A DNA stretch of 64,000 nt from Gnetum montanum (Eukaryota > Streptophyta > Gnetopsida > Gnetales > Gnetaceae). Under the pieces are notes generated by a model. It did no database searches. It saw only the letters and a program-made list of their open reading frames with translations, and was not told where the DNA came from. The stretch spans positions 388,534-452,533 of the forward strand of contig MNCI01013900.1 of the NCBI GenBank assembly GCA_015680685.1, given 5' to 3'. Positions within the stretch are counted from its first letter, which is position 1. Each line of letters starts with the position of its first letter. Position numbers and translations under genes: made by a program. Below, one piece after another: positions 36,561 to 46,677 of the stretch.

Positions 36561-37060
36561 GTGGGCTCTCCTCCTCCATGCTATCCCATTGTAATTGAGA
36601 CAAGTGATCAGCAACCACATTCTTGGTTCCCTTTTTTTCTACCATAGCAAGATAGAATTCTTAAAGGATCATGAGCCACTGTATGACACGGGGGCTCATT
36701 GTTTGTTTGTTCATAAGGAACCAGATGACACTCTAATCTGTATGCACAAACACCTTGTATCTAAGCACATAGTGTTGAAACTTTTCCATGTGAACACCAC
36801 TACCATTAATTCCTTTTTGATGGTGGTGTAATTTAGTTAAGAACTGACAATACTTCAAATTGCATAGTGGATGTAATATGGATGTTTCTGGTCATCTGAC
36901 TATATGAGCATGGCTTCCAATGGATAATTAGATGCATCTGTCATGATGTGAAATGGTCTAGATCAATCGGGTGCTCGTAGAATTGGAGTCTCTACAAGTT
37001 TTTGCTTCAGTGTTTGGAATGTAGATTCACATTCTCTAGTCCAGAAAAATGGAGCATCTT
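36561..37060 (-). pseudogene. E3 RNase H domain and linker (decayed)
   Basis: The linker KNVVADHLSQLQWD reads at 36595-36640, as in P1 and E5. RNase H pieces on the minus strand include MEKFQHYVLRYKVFVHTD, NKQTMSPRVIQW and SNYPLEA-like sequence, over 36650-36990. Gln and Trp codons are changed to stops at several points. Confidence 0.8.
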
Positions 37061-37850
37061 TCTTTGTTAGCTCCACCAATGGCTTGATGATCTTCGAGAA
37101 ATTCTTGATGAACCATCAGTAGTAACCAGTGTGTCCAAGGAATGATCAGACATCTCTTATAGTTCTTGGCTAACTGGTAATTCCTTGGATAACCTTGATT
37201 TTCTCAGGATCCACTCCAATCCCTACTTGTGAAATTCGATGTCCCAAAATAATGTCTTCTTGAACCATTAGGTGGCTCTTTTGCTAGTTAAGCTATAAGT
37301 TAATTTCTACACATCACTTCAAAACTTGCTCAAGGCTATCCAAGGCTTGCTTGAATGTTGCTCCATAGGTGGAGAAGTCATCCATAAAAACTTTTGTACC
37401 ATTGCCAATTTGTTGTTGGAAGATGCTAAGGAGAAGGCATTAGAAGGTTGCGGGCACATTACATAAGCCAAAGGGCATCTTCTTGTATGTGAAAGTCCCT
37501 TAGGGACTAGTAAACATTATCTTGGCCTAGTCCTCTGGCACAATCTAGATTTGGTTATAGCCACTGTAACCATCCAGGAAGCTATATTAACAATGCCTTG
37601 AAATGGTATCCAACACCTAGTCCACAAATGGAAGTGAAAAATGATCCTTAAAGGTTTCCATATTTAGTAATCGAAAATCAATATAGACTCTCCATTTTCC
37701 ATCTTTTTTTAGCACAATAATGAGTGGGCTAACCCACTTGCTATCTGCAATGGGGTAGATGAATCCTGTCTTTAGCAATTGCTCAATTTCATCCTTGATG
37801 ATATATTTAAGTTTGGGATTCAATCGTCTTTGCAACTATCATCATGGATT
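37061..37850 (-). pseudogene. E3 reverse transcriptase (decayed)
   Basis: The N-terminal blocks are open at 37617-37835 and include DEIEQLLKTGFIYPIADS, KWVSPLIIVLKKDGKWRV and YIDFRLLNMETFKDH. At about 37360-37400 the catalytic block reads KVFMDDFSTYGA, with both Asp residues intact, unlike P1. The thumb region (SFLGHTGYY-type) follows at about 37120-37150. A TAA/TAG lies between several blocks, so the polyprotein is not continuous. Confidence 0.88.
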
Positions 37851-38099
37851 CATGGAAGGGTTGATATAGATTCAATGTTAGCATACCCTAGGATCAATCC
37901 CTATCAACTTAGGATATGACCATGCGAAGGAAGTCAACCACTTATTCACCATCCTTAGCAGCTTCTATTTTTGCTATGGAGCAAGAGTGACATTGGTTAT
38001 TATTGGCTTACTATTCTGCAAGAATGCATATTCCAAATTGGCCAATAATGATTTTAGTTCTAGGGGCTCCTACTTAAAGCTTTTAGGGATCTAAAAATT

Positions 38100-38800
38100 T
38101 CCCCAATAAGTATCATTACTAGTAGTAGAAAGTTCTTGATGGACCTATTCCAGTTCATCCATGCTCCCCATATAGGCACATACAAGGCTCTCAAAGGATT
38201 CCATGCATAGGATGCTACTATCAAAATTAGTGGTCAGCCATTGTATGCCTTCTTGGTTAGTGACTACTACATACAAGCATCGTTAAATTTGTGATTCGGT
38301 GGCATACTGACTACATGCTTGAATGAATGCCTGCTTAATGGATTAGAGTTATTGCACACAGTTGCACCTGGATTCACTATATGCGATGCATGGAACACGC
38401 TTCTTCTCAATCTTCCCAAAATTATTTTCCTTAGAAATTTTAAGGGAGAGATCTCAGAGTTCCAAATGTGCATCCACCATGTTAAGCCATGCTCTTCCCA
38501 TTATAATTGGGAAGTCCCCCTTGGAATTATCGACATGGATTACCAAGAAATCAGTAGGGTAGGACCACCCACAAACGATGGTCACAATATCTTCTAACAA
38601 TCCCAAGGGAACAGTAATGGATTGGTCTACCAACTTGAGTTGAATGTTTCTTTTCTTCAACAGGGGTAGGTTCCAAGTCTTGTACATATAATGTGAAATC
38701 AGGTTGACACCTAACCTTGAATCCAAAAGAGCTTTGCATGGCTTGTTTCCTACTACCTAAAGGTATATGAGGGGGCTTTTTGGATCAGCCAATTTCCAAA
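38100..38800 (-). pseudogene. E3 aspartic protease and linker (decayed)
   Basis: Around 38690-38740 the active site reads PCKALLDSRLGVNLIS: the DSG triad is DSR, so the protease is inactivated. The C-terminal half (VDQSITVPLGLLEDIVTIV and FPIIMGRAWLNMVDA) is open in 38454-38726. The linker with the acidic 'DDDTY'-like and Tyr/Gln-rich region follows to about 38100. Confidence 0.8.
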
Positions 38801-38889
38801 GGAGATGACCCTCCTTTATCTAGTTCATGACAACATGTGTTCACATGACAGTTTGCACTTTGGAAGGCATTTGGTTCGAAGGTCACTTG

Positions 38890-41362
38890 AAGGATTGAGT
38901 GTCAGAGGTAGTTGGAGATGTAGGGGCACTAGCTACAGGTGAGTGTGAGGGTGTGTTTAGGTTATTAGGCCAGAAAAAGGGATGTTTTTGTGGTTTTGAT
39001 TCTGACCTACTTGGATGAGAAGCCGGTTGTAAATTGATGGCCCTCGTGGCATTATGTTGCTATGGCTATGGAGGTATCTCTTCCTACATGGGTAGAGCAG
39101 GAGGTAGTTGAGTTAGGGGCTAATGGATAGGTGTGGTAGAAGAAGGTGGTGGAGGATAGTGTAGATGTGGGTTTTCCCACTTAGGTGACGGAGATTGAAC
39201 TCGAAAGTATTTTGGAGGATAGTAATGATTTTGGAAGGTTTCGTGACTAGAAGAGTTCCACGAGGAGATTGGCTACTAAACATAGTACCCATAAGGATTT
39301 GGCTACTGGTAAGGGTACTGCTACCTCGGGGGTGGCATCCCCCATGATTGTGGGTGCTACCATTACTGGTAGTGCTCATATGGTTGCGGTGGAGCTCCAC
39401 TTGGATAATATCCTTATTGCTAGTGGAACTGTTTGGAATTGCCTTGAGGATAAGGCAATCTTTGGGGTGTTTGCCTTTTTTCTAAGCGAGGATTTAGAGT
39501 GTACACCCTAGACTCTTGCAAATGTGACACCATGGGGCAACATCCCTTAGGATGTTTGTACTAGCATATGTCACATCCATCATCTTCCTCGATGTCAGAG
39601 TCCACAACTTGTTCTATGACAGCAACTTTGCCCTTACCTTTTTGGTAGGCACATTTAGCTTCTTTTCTCCTTCGTTGATCCTAATCATTACTCTATTCTT
39701 TGGATTCTTCTGCAATTTTTAGAACACTTTGGAAATTTTTCATCCAAAGAATCCCACATCTTGTCCACCTTGGCTAAAATTTTAGAAGTGAATTTTTATA
39801 TGGGCAAGATCTTCCTATTCACTGCTACATCTAGGTGTGATTCCTCCTCCTCTTCACAAAATTAGACTTCCCTCTTCTAGATGGAAGGGTCCTAATTATA
39901 TTCCTATACACTTTCCTACTTCCATAGTTCTCCCTCTTCCTTGGCTACTTGCTTAATTAATCACTGAAGCTGATGAGCCCTTAACTCGGATAGCCATCCT
40001 TGAGCGTAATCGCCAAGGGTCTTTCTTGTTTCGAAACAGAGTGCATCAATGACATAGCGAAGCTATTCCCACTGAGAGTAGCCATGACTAGAGCATCAGT
40101 GCAACAACAAGTAATATTTTCCCATGGCTACATCCAAGGGTTTGTGGCTACCTTATTTCCACCCCTAAATTTTTTGTCTTAGATTAGACACTCTAGAGTA
40201 AATTTGGTATTTGTCATTAAAGAGCTCTAGCATCGTACTCCATTACTTGATTGATTCTAGCTCCAAATATCGACACTAGCTTTCTGCTTCCTTGATGAGT
40301 GTTCGGGGGAACAGCTTGCATTTCTACCATTTATTTTCAATATTCTGCAAGCTGCAGGCATCATGAAATGCTTGCAGGTGAGTCTACGGATCACAATTAT
40401 ATCCCCTTTCAAATATGAGGATGTTTTTCATATCAAGGCACTTGATCCGGCTATCTCTCAAGTGGATGGTAGTTATTTGAACTACCTTTGCTATGTTGAG
40501 CATGCTTCGAGTGGTAAGCAGTGGTTCATCAAAGTCATGGTCTTGATGATGGCCATGGCATTTGTGATGGTCTCTACTACCTCTCCTTTCATGATGGTGA
40601 GCCTCCCATGACTACCCATGCCCTTGGTCACAACATCCCCATTGGCCTCCTTGAACATGTCAATCTCTACGATCACCATCATCATGATCTCTCCTACAAC
40701 GGTTGTGATCGGAGTTAGAACTTGATGAAGATAAGGTGGAAGGAGAGTATGGAGAAGAGGGGGAGAACTACCACCCCCACGGTGTCAATCACCTCCTCTT
40801 TCATGATGATGGCCTCAATCCTCATGTCCATCTTCACCTCTACCATGATCTCCTTCGTGAGATCCCTCATCATCTTGGGACTCCTGGTCACTTGATCCTT
40901 TACTCTGCACAATGGATCATATGTTCTAATCCAGTGGAGGAGATTCAGGGGAGGAGATTCAGAGGAACAATAAACAAGTTCCTCATCACCATGTTGGTCT
41001 TGTAGGAATAAAGGGTTACTAAACCATTTTCCCTTTACTAGTTGATGGCATTTTGCCTATTGTTGGTCCTGTTTACGTTGTGCCTCGTTTGGATGATAGT
41101 CTTGATAATCATGATCCTCCATAATGTACTCCACACCTCAGTTCTGAATGCCCAATCTAGTGAGAGTTTGGAGTATCATTCCAAGAATCGATCGATTAGG
41201 AGGCAATATAATGTTGCCCTCCATGTCTTGCCATCACATCTACTCATCCTAATGTAGGATTAAGGTGAAGTTGGGTATATAGTCATCCAGATGAGTATAT
41301 ACCACCTGACATTCCTAGGGCACTAATGGGTTGGATCCATCTCGCCTGTGAGAAGAAGACAT
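38890..41362 (-). pseudogene. E3 gag (decayed)
   Basis: The start is at ATG 41362 (MSSSHRRDGSNPLV...), parallel to P1 gag. N-terminal Asp/His/Arg-rich repeats occur at about 40490-41000. The Gag core lies at about 40200-40480 on the minus strand. The knuckle CDIC*YKHPKGCCP is at about 39560-39600, with TAG after the second Cys, exactly as in P1. A Pro/Gln/Tyr-rich tail lies at about 39050-39480. Open pieces such as 39113-39400 do not join into one frame. Confidence 0.75.
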
Positions 41363-41504
41363 ACTAGTATTAAATAACAAATAACTTGGTGTGCCTTACT
41401 CTTACCTAAGTTGCCTAGCATGAGTAGATTTCGATGTAATGGGTCCATTCCAATGAAGTCAGTGATGATCGTACTAAGGCTAGATAATGCATGTAAGACT
41501 AATT

Positions 41505-41524
41505 GTCCCTAGAAATGGTGCCAA
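41505..41524 (-). other. E3 primer-binding site (tRNA-Asp type)
   Basis: TTGGCACCATTTCTAGGGAC on the minus strand abuts the 5' LTR. It matches the tRNA-Asp 3' end except mainly at positions that would be CpG. Confidence 0.8.
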
Positions 41525-42407
41525 TGATGAGTAGCGAGGTACCCCTACGCCCAACCATACGAATCACAAACGTTCATGTGTGACCTAGTTGAATTTCGAA
41601 GACTGCAAGCACTTACGCACATAGAATTCTAGCCATCAAAATCCTAGTTAGAGACATTGTTGTCATCTCAACCTCACTTGTAACATTCTCGAATGATGGT
41701 TAAGTGAGATTGAGGCATACGATTTTCTTATATGTTTTCTTTTATCTTTAATATCTAATTCTTCTAATATAGGGAGTGAAAGGCTAGATAATTTAAGATT
41801 CCACTACTCTATTGCTTGACTATCCCTAGCGTAAGCAGTAGGTTCCACCCTCCATGCACATCCCAAGCATGTCCTAATCACTACTAGGTTGTCATATGTT
41901 AAGCATCACTGGGTTGCCAAGTGTCAAACATATGTTTGAGGTGGTTGTGCTTATGTGTTCTCATGTACTACGAAAGTGTATTGTAACTATCAAGTGATAA
42001 AAAAAACATTAGAATTATTAAGGTATTAAATATTAATGCTTAAGTAATCTAGTTCAAATGCTACAAGGAATGTTAAAAAAGCTCATATCAATGCCATTCA
42101 CACCAATGGGCTTAGGTACAGTAGTGCTCGAATAAAGAGGCATACACTCTTCGAACTCCTTCTACGGGCACTTGGAAAATAATCTAATTCTTGCGGGAAC
42201 AAACTATAAGAGCTTCACTATAACTTGAACAAAAGGTACCATAAATGCAGAGAGTGCATGCATATTTATAGCAAAAAATGGACTCTACGTTGATGAGGCG
42301 ATGTCAATGCATGGAAAGATGTGTCGACAGGGTCACATCAATGCAACTACGTTAATGAGGCTTCGTCAACACAGCCTAGTTGATGTAGTCGACTGGATGC
42401 TTCATCA
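41525..42407 (-). repeat. E3 5' LTR
   Basis: The LTR is 883 bp, starting TGATGAGTAG and ending TTCATCA on the plus strand, and pairs with 29496-30351. TATA is at 42263-42271. The U3 array at about 42275-42400 carries GATGAGGCG/TCAATGC/TTGATGTAG-type repeats. Confidence 0.88.
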
Positions 42408-43379
42408 TAAACCAATCATGAATAAAGTACCAATATATGTAAAAAAAAAAACATACAAACAAGAATTCAAGTATTCAAACTTTATTAAGATGCATAACTG
42501 TAAGCATGAACATAAGAAAGACATTAGATATACTTGCATATACTACTAGTCATAATATAATATTAGACAATATTACATTAAAATACAACCTTATGCTTAT
42601 GAACAAAGCATAAGCAAATAAATAACAAACCTAAGATTCTAGTTTCAAAACATAGGGGTGTTATAGAAATACTCATGCTTATTTCAACATAACCTATAAG
42701 GCATACATAGTTAAGTAATTGCCTTATAAAAAGTTTATCATTGGTAATATATCTTTATGTTTTGAATCATAAATAATATAATCATACTTAGTGTTATGCT
42801 AAGTTACAGTGTGTTATTTGTCATTCCTAGTTTTCTTTTTCTTAAAACCATAAGATTGTCACCTTATTATTTACTACTTTATTGTTGTAGTTTCATAGTA
42901 TATATAGGACACAATGCTTATTATGTATTATTAGAACTTGTATTTCTCTAAACTATGTTATACATTTATAATTGTGGATCATTAAGTTATCTAATATTTT
43001 TAGTTTGACTTGTTAATTACTTTAGCTCTTCATTGTCATTGAACTTGAATTTTTCCACTTCCTATGAACTACAAATCCCAACATATTCAAACTTAAACCC
43101 AAGCCTTATAACATGAACAATAAGCCTCATAATGACATATTATTTCTACAATTTAGTTTAAATTTAACTCCTCATCTTCTATGAAATAATCTATTTAGTC
43201 TTCTATAGAGTCCAAGTGATAGTCCCTGAATTTTGAAAACAACATTAACGTATTCATGAATACAGTGTAAGAATAATTGAGATTAGGCTCAATGTACTAT
43301 AATGGTAAAAATAATATATCACATTTTATTTTTACATTCTACTTAAAATTTAGCTCCTCATATTCTATCAAATAATGTC
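42408..43379. other. AT-rich DNA, no gene; weak repeat-A similarity
   Basis: This continues the pre-insertion sequence to the right of E3. About 42570-42650 resembles part of repeat A. The rest is featureless. Confidence 0.4.
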
Positions 43380-44290
43380 TTTATATTCAGTGAATCTTCT
43401 TTTATATATAGATGATGTTGCTTGATTTCCACTAGTACAAAAGGTATGCAAAATATTTTGTTAATTTTAGAAAATTATTTGCCATTTATTTGGTCTTCAA
43501 GTGATTGTAGATAAAACCAAATTGATGATCTAGGGTACAAGAAATAACTATTATAACTTCCAAACTTTGGAAAGATATTGAAAAAGTGCAAAAAACTTTT
43601 CTTCTTAATGAGTTAAAGGTGAAGATGCGAACACCTTAATATTATTATGTGAATGTAATTTATTACCTTTAGAATTCGAAACCTTATGTTAATTCATTGC
43701 ATACACTCATAGTTTGCATATCTCAAGTTAAGATAAATTCTCTAAAGTAGTTCTTAAGGATTTTTGAGACAATGGTTCGTATTTTTAGGTGGTGTAATGG
43801 TTTAGAAAATGGAATATCTCTTGGGATGATGTATGGAAAAATCCTAAGCATATTTTTCAACTAGTTAAGTAGAAGGTTTTAATACAAATATGGACTAATG
43901 TGAAAGGCAAGAGATAATTTTATTTATACTACATTAGATCTAATAAACCAGATGTAGAAGCTCACTATCTCTTAGCTACTATTCCCATTAAGTTTTCACC
44001 ATCTGAGAATTGAAAGTGGAAGATAGATTTAGCTCCCCTCAGAGGAATGCATTTGTAGGTTATGTAGATCAAGAGCCCTTGAAGATGAGTTACATGTGTT
44101 TTTTTCTTGTGCTATGACTATTCATTTAAGATAGCATTATAATATTACAACAAAAAGCTTGTATGATTTGTTTTTGATGCTCACATTGGTGCTTGGTGCT
44201 TGGTCAATTTGTAGAGTTTATCTTTATTTTTCATAAATATGTAGTACCTGTCCAATGGATCTTATGGGTCTTTACGCATAATAAAGCTTC
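43380..44290 (+). mobile_element. Decayed LINE, copy B (3' part, internally deleted)
   Basis: The sequence runs from GATGATGTTGCTTGATTTCC, the remnant of the YADD block, through VDKTKLMI-like coding to the 3' end (CATTGGTGCTTGGTGCTTGG ... TTTTCATAAATATG). It is plainly similar to copy A 5640-6815. About 200 bp present in copy A, between the 'YNF' and 'LERY' positions, is missing at about 43560. It has many stops and is not functional. Confidence 0.7.
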
Positions 44291-44972
44291 ATTTCATAAA
44301 GTGTTATTTTTATTGACCTAAAATTTTATTAATTTACTAAATCAAGTAACATTTGTATTCATTGGATACTAAAAAGGTATGGCTATGAATTTGAAATAAT
44401 ATTTGGAATAAATAATGATAGTAAATGCTATTTTGTTGCATAGTTAGTATACATATTGTTCACCAAGAATTTTAAATTATAAGAATATTTAAAACATCTA
44501 TATATAACTCTCATATAACGAGAGGTCATTTTTGCTTTGCTAATTACTATCATAACAATTAAGTTATTCCAATTGTTTTAACCTTAAGCTACTATAATAG
44601 AAATGTTTTTTACTTTCTAAGTTTTGGAATGTTTTAAAAATATTCATTACTAGATAACCTAAACTATGTTTTACAAAATTTGTATTAGTTTAAGTGTAAG
44701 ATTCTTAAAAATAGTTTTTCAGCAATTTGAATGATGAAAGTAATTACAAAATTTTCGGGAAGTATTGCTTTGTCTCATCCACTATGCATTCGTATCAATT
44801 ACATATCCATATACGATTTTTGAACTCAAACATTTTATGAAATACTGGATAAATATTACAAGTTAGAATGGATTCTAATAGGTTACATCGCCACCACCTA
44901 GCACGCTAAATAACAGAAACATAAATGTTGCATACATTTTTTGATGCCGAGGATAAGTCATGCAAAATCCGT
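44291..44972. other. 3' flank of the host gene, no feature seen
   Basis: AT-rich DNA. The gene's 3' UTR should lie here on the minus strand (below 44973). There is no perfect AATAAA close to the stop, only AT-rich variants around 44800-44880. Confidence 0.4.
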
Positions 44973-45734
44973 TCATTCACCACCACTTTTTCCACGGTCT
45001 TGGTCGCCTTCTTCAGTTTCAGTCTCAGAATTGGTATCGCTGCTGCTACTTCTTCTGCTACTACGTCCGGCGGAGCGACTTATGGAACCAATACTCACAT
45101 CCTCCTCAACGTCATCCTCATCATCAACTTCTTCTTCTTCTTCCTCCTCCTCCTCCTCCTCTTGCTGGTCGTCCGTGTTTATTCTCAAATCTTTTCTTGC
45201 TTCAGTTGGTTCTAATTTGGGCAAGTGGACGTACTTTTCAGCGAAATTCTTGGCGATATTGAGCTGTCGATCATTCAGGGAATCCAAATCAATCAAAACC
45301 TCGTCTGCGTCGTCGTCGTTGTGTTGCTGTTGCTGATCATCATCATCATGGTTGGTGCGGAGCTGGTGAAGCAGGTGGCGAAGTTGTGTGTTGGGCGCCA
45401 GCTGCTCCTCCAAGATCTTATTCAGGGCGTCGTGTATCATATTTTTTAAGAGCTTTCGCTGCTCCCGTGGCAGTGGCGCGCAGTGTTTAACTTGTTTGGA
45501 AGCTTGGAGGAGGAGGAGGAGGAGGTGCTTGGCGTTTTGGAGATAGCCTTGCACAGTTGCCTTGCTTTGTCGGAGCTGGGCCGAGGATAAGTGGCCCACG
45601 TTCATGCTGCTCATACTCACCACGCTGAAGTCAACTCTTGTATCACTGTAGCCCACTTGCTCGCCCCATGCTGCGCTGCTGCTGCTGCTGCTGCCGCCGC
45701 CGACGACGCGGCTACTTACACTCAAGCTGGCCAT
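44973..45734 (-). CDS. Acidic 253-aa protein, possible NET (extra-terminal) domain
   Basis: This is the only credible host gene: one open frame of 253 codons in a GC- and CpG-rich island inside AT-rich DNA. Residues 1-45 are Ser/Gly-rich. Residues 48-125 are predicted helical (LSSAQLRQS, a six-Leu run, LPREQRKLLKNMI, QLRHLLHQL). Residues 129-143 are an Asp/Gln tract. Residues 144-170 read DEVLIDLDSLNDRQL then AKNFAEKYV, close to the second half of NET domains of BET/GTE chromatin proteins ('DEIEID-xxL...L'). From 190 there is a long Glu/Asp run, then a Ser/Arg basic patch (RSAGRSSRRSSSS) that could be a nuclear signal. No bromodomain is present. If NET holds, it would bind short basic-hydrophobic peptides in chromatin regulators. 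The start is the first ATG after a stop and a TATA-like site. An upstream or downstream exon cannot be excluded. Confidence 0.6.
   Translation of the reverse strand: MASLSVSSRVVGGGSSSSSSAAWGEQVGYSDTRVDFSVVSMSSMNVGHLSSAQLRQSKATVQGYLQNAKHLLLLLLQASKQVKHCAPLPREQRKLLKNMIHDALNKILEEQLAPNTQLRHLLHQLRTNHDDDDQQQQHNDDDADEVLIDLDSLNDRQLNIAKNFAEKYVHLPKLEPTEARKDLRINTDDQQEEEEEEEEEEEVDDEDDVEEDVSIGSISRSAGRSSRRSSSSDTNSETETEEGDQDRGKSGGE
45127..45164. repeat. CTT/CTC trinucleotide tract coding poly-Glu
   Basis: A TTC/CTC triplet repeat on the plus strand encodes the run of about eleven Glu in the host protein. Length variation here would change the acidic tract without a frameshift. Confidence 0.8.
45671..45703. 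repeat. CTG/CCG trinucleotide tract coding Ser/Gly run
   Basis: Repeated CTG then CCG and ACG triplets near the N-terminus of the host gene encode the Gly-Gly-Gly-Ser-rich stretch (residues about 12-22). Confidence 0.75.
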
Positions 45735-45900
45735 ATATACTTACTGGGATAATGATTATGACGATGACGTGATGCTGGACGACAGGATCTCTTTTCTTCT
45801 TCTGTTGGTTCCTTCATTGTTGGTGTTTGGGTGCCTGATTTTTATGTCTGTTCGCAGACGGGTGCGTCCATTCACGCGTGCCTCTTGCAAACATGCTTAT
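45735..45900 (-). promoter_or_regulatory. Putative promoter and 5' UTR of the host gene
   Basis: On the minus strand CATAAAAATC (about 45838-45848) is a possible TATA element about 105 bp before the ATG. A purine-rich GAAGAAGAAAAGAG stretch (about 45788-45802) would lie in the 5' UTR. TGACGTG (plus strand, 45766-45772) is an ACGT-core site of the kind bound by bZIP factors. CpG-rich sequence continues to about 45890. These are pattern matches only. Confidence 0.35.
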
Positions 45901-46677
45901 GCTTAAAACAATGGGCTTGCCTAATTGCCCTTTTCGTAAAAGGATTCATGTCAATTTATCAGTTTCATGAAAAGATACAGCCTTTCGTTAAGCGTGCTTA
46001 ATTTGACGTCGGTATCGGGCGACCTTAATGGTAAATCATCGATTAAAAAAAATTAAATGACGAATCTGAACCTTACTACATTCGTTAATTAAACTCACAA
46101 GTCACTCTCTAAATTAAGGGTTTGCTAAGCTACGTTATACTTCAGGCGATCTTACTTGGGCAAAATTTATAATCTAAAAATACTGGTGATTGTAAGATGT
46201 TTGTTTCTTAAATCAGAAAATTCCAGTTTAAGCTTAGGTACAGCTACTCAAAAGAGAGTAGGTTTTTACTCCTTCACTACCCATTGCAAGGTGAATTGTA
46301 AAATCCTTGGTCAGATGAACATTGAACCTATGCATAATGATCCTTTTTAGTAAGTCAAAAATACCTAAAGTATAAAAATCAAAATAAGTACTTAGACCTT
46401 TAATATAATAACTGAATAAATACTACTTGTGCACTTCAACTAAAATGTAAAAATAAATAAATAGCAATTGTTGTGTGATGACCACCTATATATCACTAAC
46501 ACAACTTTGAAATCATTCTACCTATAACTAATACTACTGATAACTTTTGTTATTATTCAGAAATAAAAGCGAATATTTCACAAACTAAAATCATGATTTG
46601 TAGCACAAAGAATAAGATGTACAATTTTACTAGAGAACATGAATATGTGAACATACTTTCCTCTTATAAATATCCTA
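45901..46677. other. AT-rich DNA, no gene seen
   Basis: No motif or repeat boundary is recognised. The open frame at 46156-46350 has no family features. Confidence 0.4.

Larger units (their letters stand above)
29496..42407 (-). mobile_element. E3: full-layout Athila/Tat-type element (gag, pol, extra ORF)
   Basis: E3 is a minus-strand element of 12912 bp with 5' LTR 41525-42407 and 3' LTR 29496-30351. Flanking 5-mers TATAC (29491-29495) and TAAAC (42408-42412) fit a target duplication with one change. Its order on the minus strand is primer site, gag (41362 to about 39110), protease, RT, RNase H and integrase (about 38800 to 35450), conserved spacer (35450 to 33420), extra ORF (33420 to 30400), polypurine tract. 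It is the only element here with every module, so it shows the likely autonomous design. All modules now contain stops. Confidence 0.9.

Noticed and set aside
40363-41257. Plus-strand His/Asp-rich open frames in E3
   Set aside because: They are antisense to the Arg/His/Asp-rich N-terminal half of E3 gag and carry no independent motif.
44925-45449. Several long plus-strand open frames opposite the host gene
   Set aside because: They are antisense shadows produced by the triplet repeats and high GC. The minus-strand frame is longer, starts near a TATA-like site and has domain-like structure.
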